Both the position numbers and the translations under genes were made by a program. Under the pieces are notes generated by a model, which was given only the letters and a program-made list of their open reading frames with translations, made no database searches and was not told the DNA's origin. Of a stretch of DNA of 9,098 nt, positions 7,761 through 9,098 are shown piece after piece. Origin of the DNA: Glaciimonas sp. (lineage in GTDB: Bacteria > Pseudomonadota > Gammaproteobacteria > Burkholderiales > Burkholderiaceae); contig JACMQE010000090.1 in the NCBI GenBank assembly GCA_014377145.1, forward strand, positions 1 to 9,098, written 5' to 3'. Within the stretch, counting starts at the first letter, position 1. The number at the start of each line of letters is the position of its first letter.

Positions 7761-8832
7761 CCAAATCTCCGCATCGCTAATCCACATGCGACTAAATATG
7801 AGGGTGCTTCAATTTTCAGGTGACTTTCGCCCACACTTGAACCCATTTGCATGCCGACAAATAGACTAACGACTAAGGTTGAAATTTTGGCACGTCCTGC
7901 AACAGCCCCCACCCTACCAGGAATGATCGCGCAACCACCGCCCAGAAATAGCTGATCGATGCGTGCATAGGGAAGTAAAGAGAAATTGAATTGTCCTGGT
8001 AAGCTCGACCGTAGCACTTTCCAGAAACGGGTTGAGTATTTCTTGCTGATAACTTTTGGGCAAATCTCCAGTACGTTTCTTGGCATCCGCTTCTTAATAC
8101 GACAAGCCATAGGTACTAACAATATCCTGCGTGAGCTGATAGCTCCCAAAAAGTTGTTCACGCTCATAGATAAGTTGTCCGTCGAGCAAAGCTGAAACAT
8201 GAGTACTTTGCGCGCTAATTTGAAATAGTCCTATCATTTTTCCCTGCCCAGCACGGGGTAATTGTGCAATGATCCGATTGATGGCACGGCGCGCGGCGTA
8301 GGCTTCGATATCCATTACTGCCAGTTTTAGGCCCGCAGCTTCTGCTACCGCGACCCGATCTTCAACTTTTTCTCTGCACGTGGCAGCAAGTAATACTTCA
8401 ACATCTTCAGAAGAGTTCTGAACTGAGTCCAATAACAGCAAAATCAAGGCTGACTTCATCAAGGGGTGAGGGAATGTATTTGTTGGCTTCTAACTCGACT
8501 TATAGTTCGAGCGCGTCGTCACTCATGCGGCCTGGCAATATAATCTTTTTGGTAATCACGGATCCAGAGAGGGCATTCCTAAAGCAACGTTGCGCGTATT
8601 TGCACCACTTTTTTCCCAAAGCCTTCGTACTACTTTGGATACCTACTCGATATTTCCAATATTGCCATCCACCACCGCCCCACGTGGCAACGGTTCGGAC
8701 GCATAACGCTCAAGCTTTAACTGATCGTTTCCCGCATCTGATAACTCAACTAGCCTGACGCTTGAGGTACTGATATCAATCCCCACTAGCGGTGGATTTT
8801 TTGTTAAATAATGATCCGAGATTTATTACCAA
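7757..8832 (-). pseudogene. pilM: Type IV pilus assembly ATPase-like protein PilM, heavily decayed
   Basis: PilM is an actin-like (FtsA-fold) cytoplasmic protein that binds ATP and the PilN tail. The remnant probably begins at TTG 8832 (VINLGSLFNKKS). An indel near 8795 leads to PPLVGIDISTSSVRLVELSD, carrying the first nucleotide-binding motif, and to YASEPLPRGAVVDGNI. TAG 8643-8645 replaces a probable Gln. An indel near 8563 leads to SVITKKIILPGRMSDDALEL, then TAA 8500-8502 replaces another probable Gln before VELEANKYIP. An indel near 8440 opens NSSEDVEVLLAATCREKVED and VMDIEAYAARRAINRIIAQL, ending at TAA 8094-8096 after TYGLSY. The same frame continues with EADAKKRTGDLPKSYQQEIL, shifts near 7975, and ends LPYARIDQLFLGGGCAIIPG...EAPSYLVACGLAMRRFG at TGA 7757-7759. 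Seven lesions are visible. The order and identity of the motifs leave little doubt about the family. Confidence 0.93.
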
Positions 8833-9098
8833 GAACGTATTTCCGGTGAGCCTATTTTTGCGGGAACATTTCACTGATTCATCAGCCTAAAAGGTTAGTT
8901 GTCGCACTAAAATAATTACTAGAATATTATTTTTATTTTTTATACGATAGACAAAAATCACAATAATATTCATATAACGCTAAAAAATTTATTCTTTAGC
9001 AATCAAATACGCGTTGCATTGCCAATTTAAGTCATATTCATATTAAATAAATGTCAATGTAATGCTTTTTTTACTTTCCACATAAAATTTGCCACGAA
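8833..9098. other. AT-rich spacer upstream of pilM
   Basis: This stretch is strikingly AT-rich and has no open frame I would call. In Burkholderiales the gene beyond pilM is usually the divergent penicillin-binding protein gene ponA/mrcA, so this may be a two-way promoter region, but no such gene is inside the window. On the minus strand a perfect TTGACA lies at 9057-9052, but the best -10 is TATGAC after only 15 bases. In so AT-rich a stretch several weak -10 matches occur by chance. I cannot choose a promoter. Confidence 0.4.

Noticed and set aside
7757..8200. 147-residue minus-strand open frame as a separate intact gene
   Set aside because: Its N-terminal half is out-of-frame pilM sequence, and only the C-terminal half (from LPYARIDQL) is the true PilM end.
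8474..8758. 94-codon open frame on the plus strand
   Set aside because: It lies opposite clearly recognisable pilM sequence and has no family-like features or ribosome binding site. The same holds for the other plus-strand frames opposite dgt, aroB, aroK, pilQ, pilP and pilN.
1..8832. Stop-codon reassignment as an explanation for in-frame stops
   Set aside because: TAA, TAG and TGA all occur as interruptions, and frameshifts and deletions accompany them. The intact genes aroK and dgt end in TAA and aroB in TGA. Two of the TAG codons stand where tryptophan is expected, but others stand for Gln, so no consistent reassignment fits.
4042..8832. Sequencing error as the source of the pil frameshifts
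   Set aside because: About 2.9 kb of coding sequence in aroK, aroB and dgt has no lesion, whereas the pil region has many nonsense substitutions and large deletions that homopolymer errors cannot produce. A few single-base sites in A or T runs could still be errors.
8966..9043. Repeated ATATTCATAT at 8966-8975 and 9034-9043
   Set aside because: Both copies lie in very AT-rich DNA where a shared 10-mer is unremarkable; no further copies or regular spacing are visible.

Overview
The window suggests a betaproteobacterium of the order Burkholderiales. The minus-strand order pilM-pilN-pilO-pilP-pilQ-aroK-aroB-dgt is the classical arrangement of that group, and the protein remnants read like Burkholderiales (perhaps Oxalobacteraceae-like) homologues. 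Base composition looks moderate for that order, judged by eye only. Many broken genes next to intact housekeeping genes point to a lineage undergoing genome reduction, such as a host-restricted or endosymbiotic bacterium. The lifestyle is inference, and I cannot name a genus.

All recognised genes are on the minus strand, so the reading order is right to left. Positions 8833-9098 are an AT-rich non-coding spacer. Positions 8832-4042 hold a type IV pilus assembly operon in which all five genes are broken: pilM (7757-8832), pilN (7104-7760), pilO (6432-7093), pilP (5889-6435) and pilQ (4042-5892). Together they carry more than 20 separate lesions: nonsense codons of all three types, single-base indels, and two larger deletions in pilQ. 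The original 4-base start/stop overlaps between neighbouring genes are still visible. Positions 3810-4041 are a spacer with a good candidate promoter and a pair of palindrome-like boxes. Then come three intact genes: aroK (shikimate kinase, 3237-3809), aroB (3-dehydroquinate synthase, 2042-3193) and dgt (dGTP triphosphohydrolase, 885-2045). A 204-bp spacer separates these from a broken gene for a secreted DUF4197 protein that runs off the left edge (1-680).

PilM, PilN, PilO and PilP would form the inner-membrane alignment complex of the type IV pilus, and PilQ the outer-membrane secretin. With all five broken, no pilus, twitching motility or pilus-dependent DNA uptake can come from this locus. 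aroK and aroB still supply two steps of the shikimate pathway, and dgt serves dNTP homeostasis. Their survival downstream of a dead operon fits an internal promoter near 3912-3940. I found no RNA gene, mobile element, CRISPR array or new multi-gene system. The main value of the window is a detailed picture of selective decay inside one operon.
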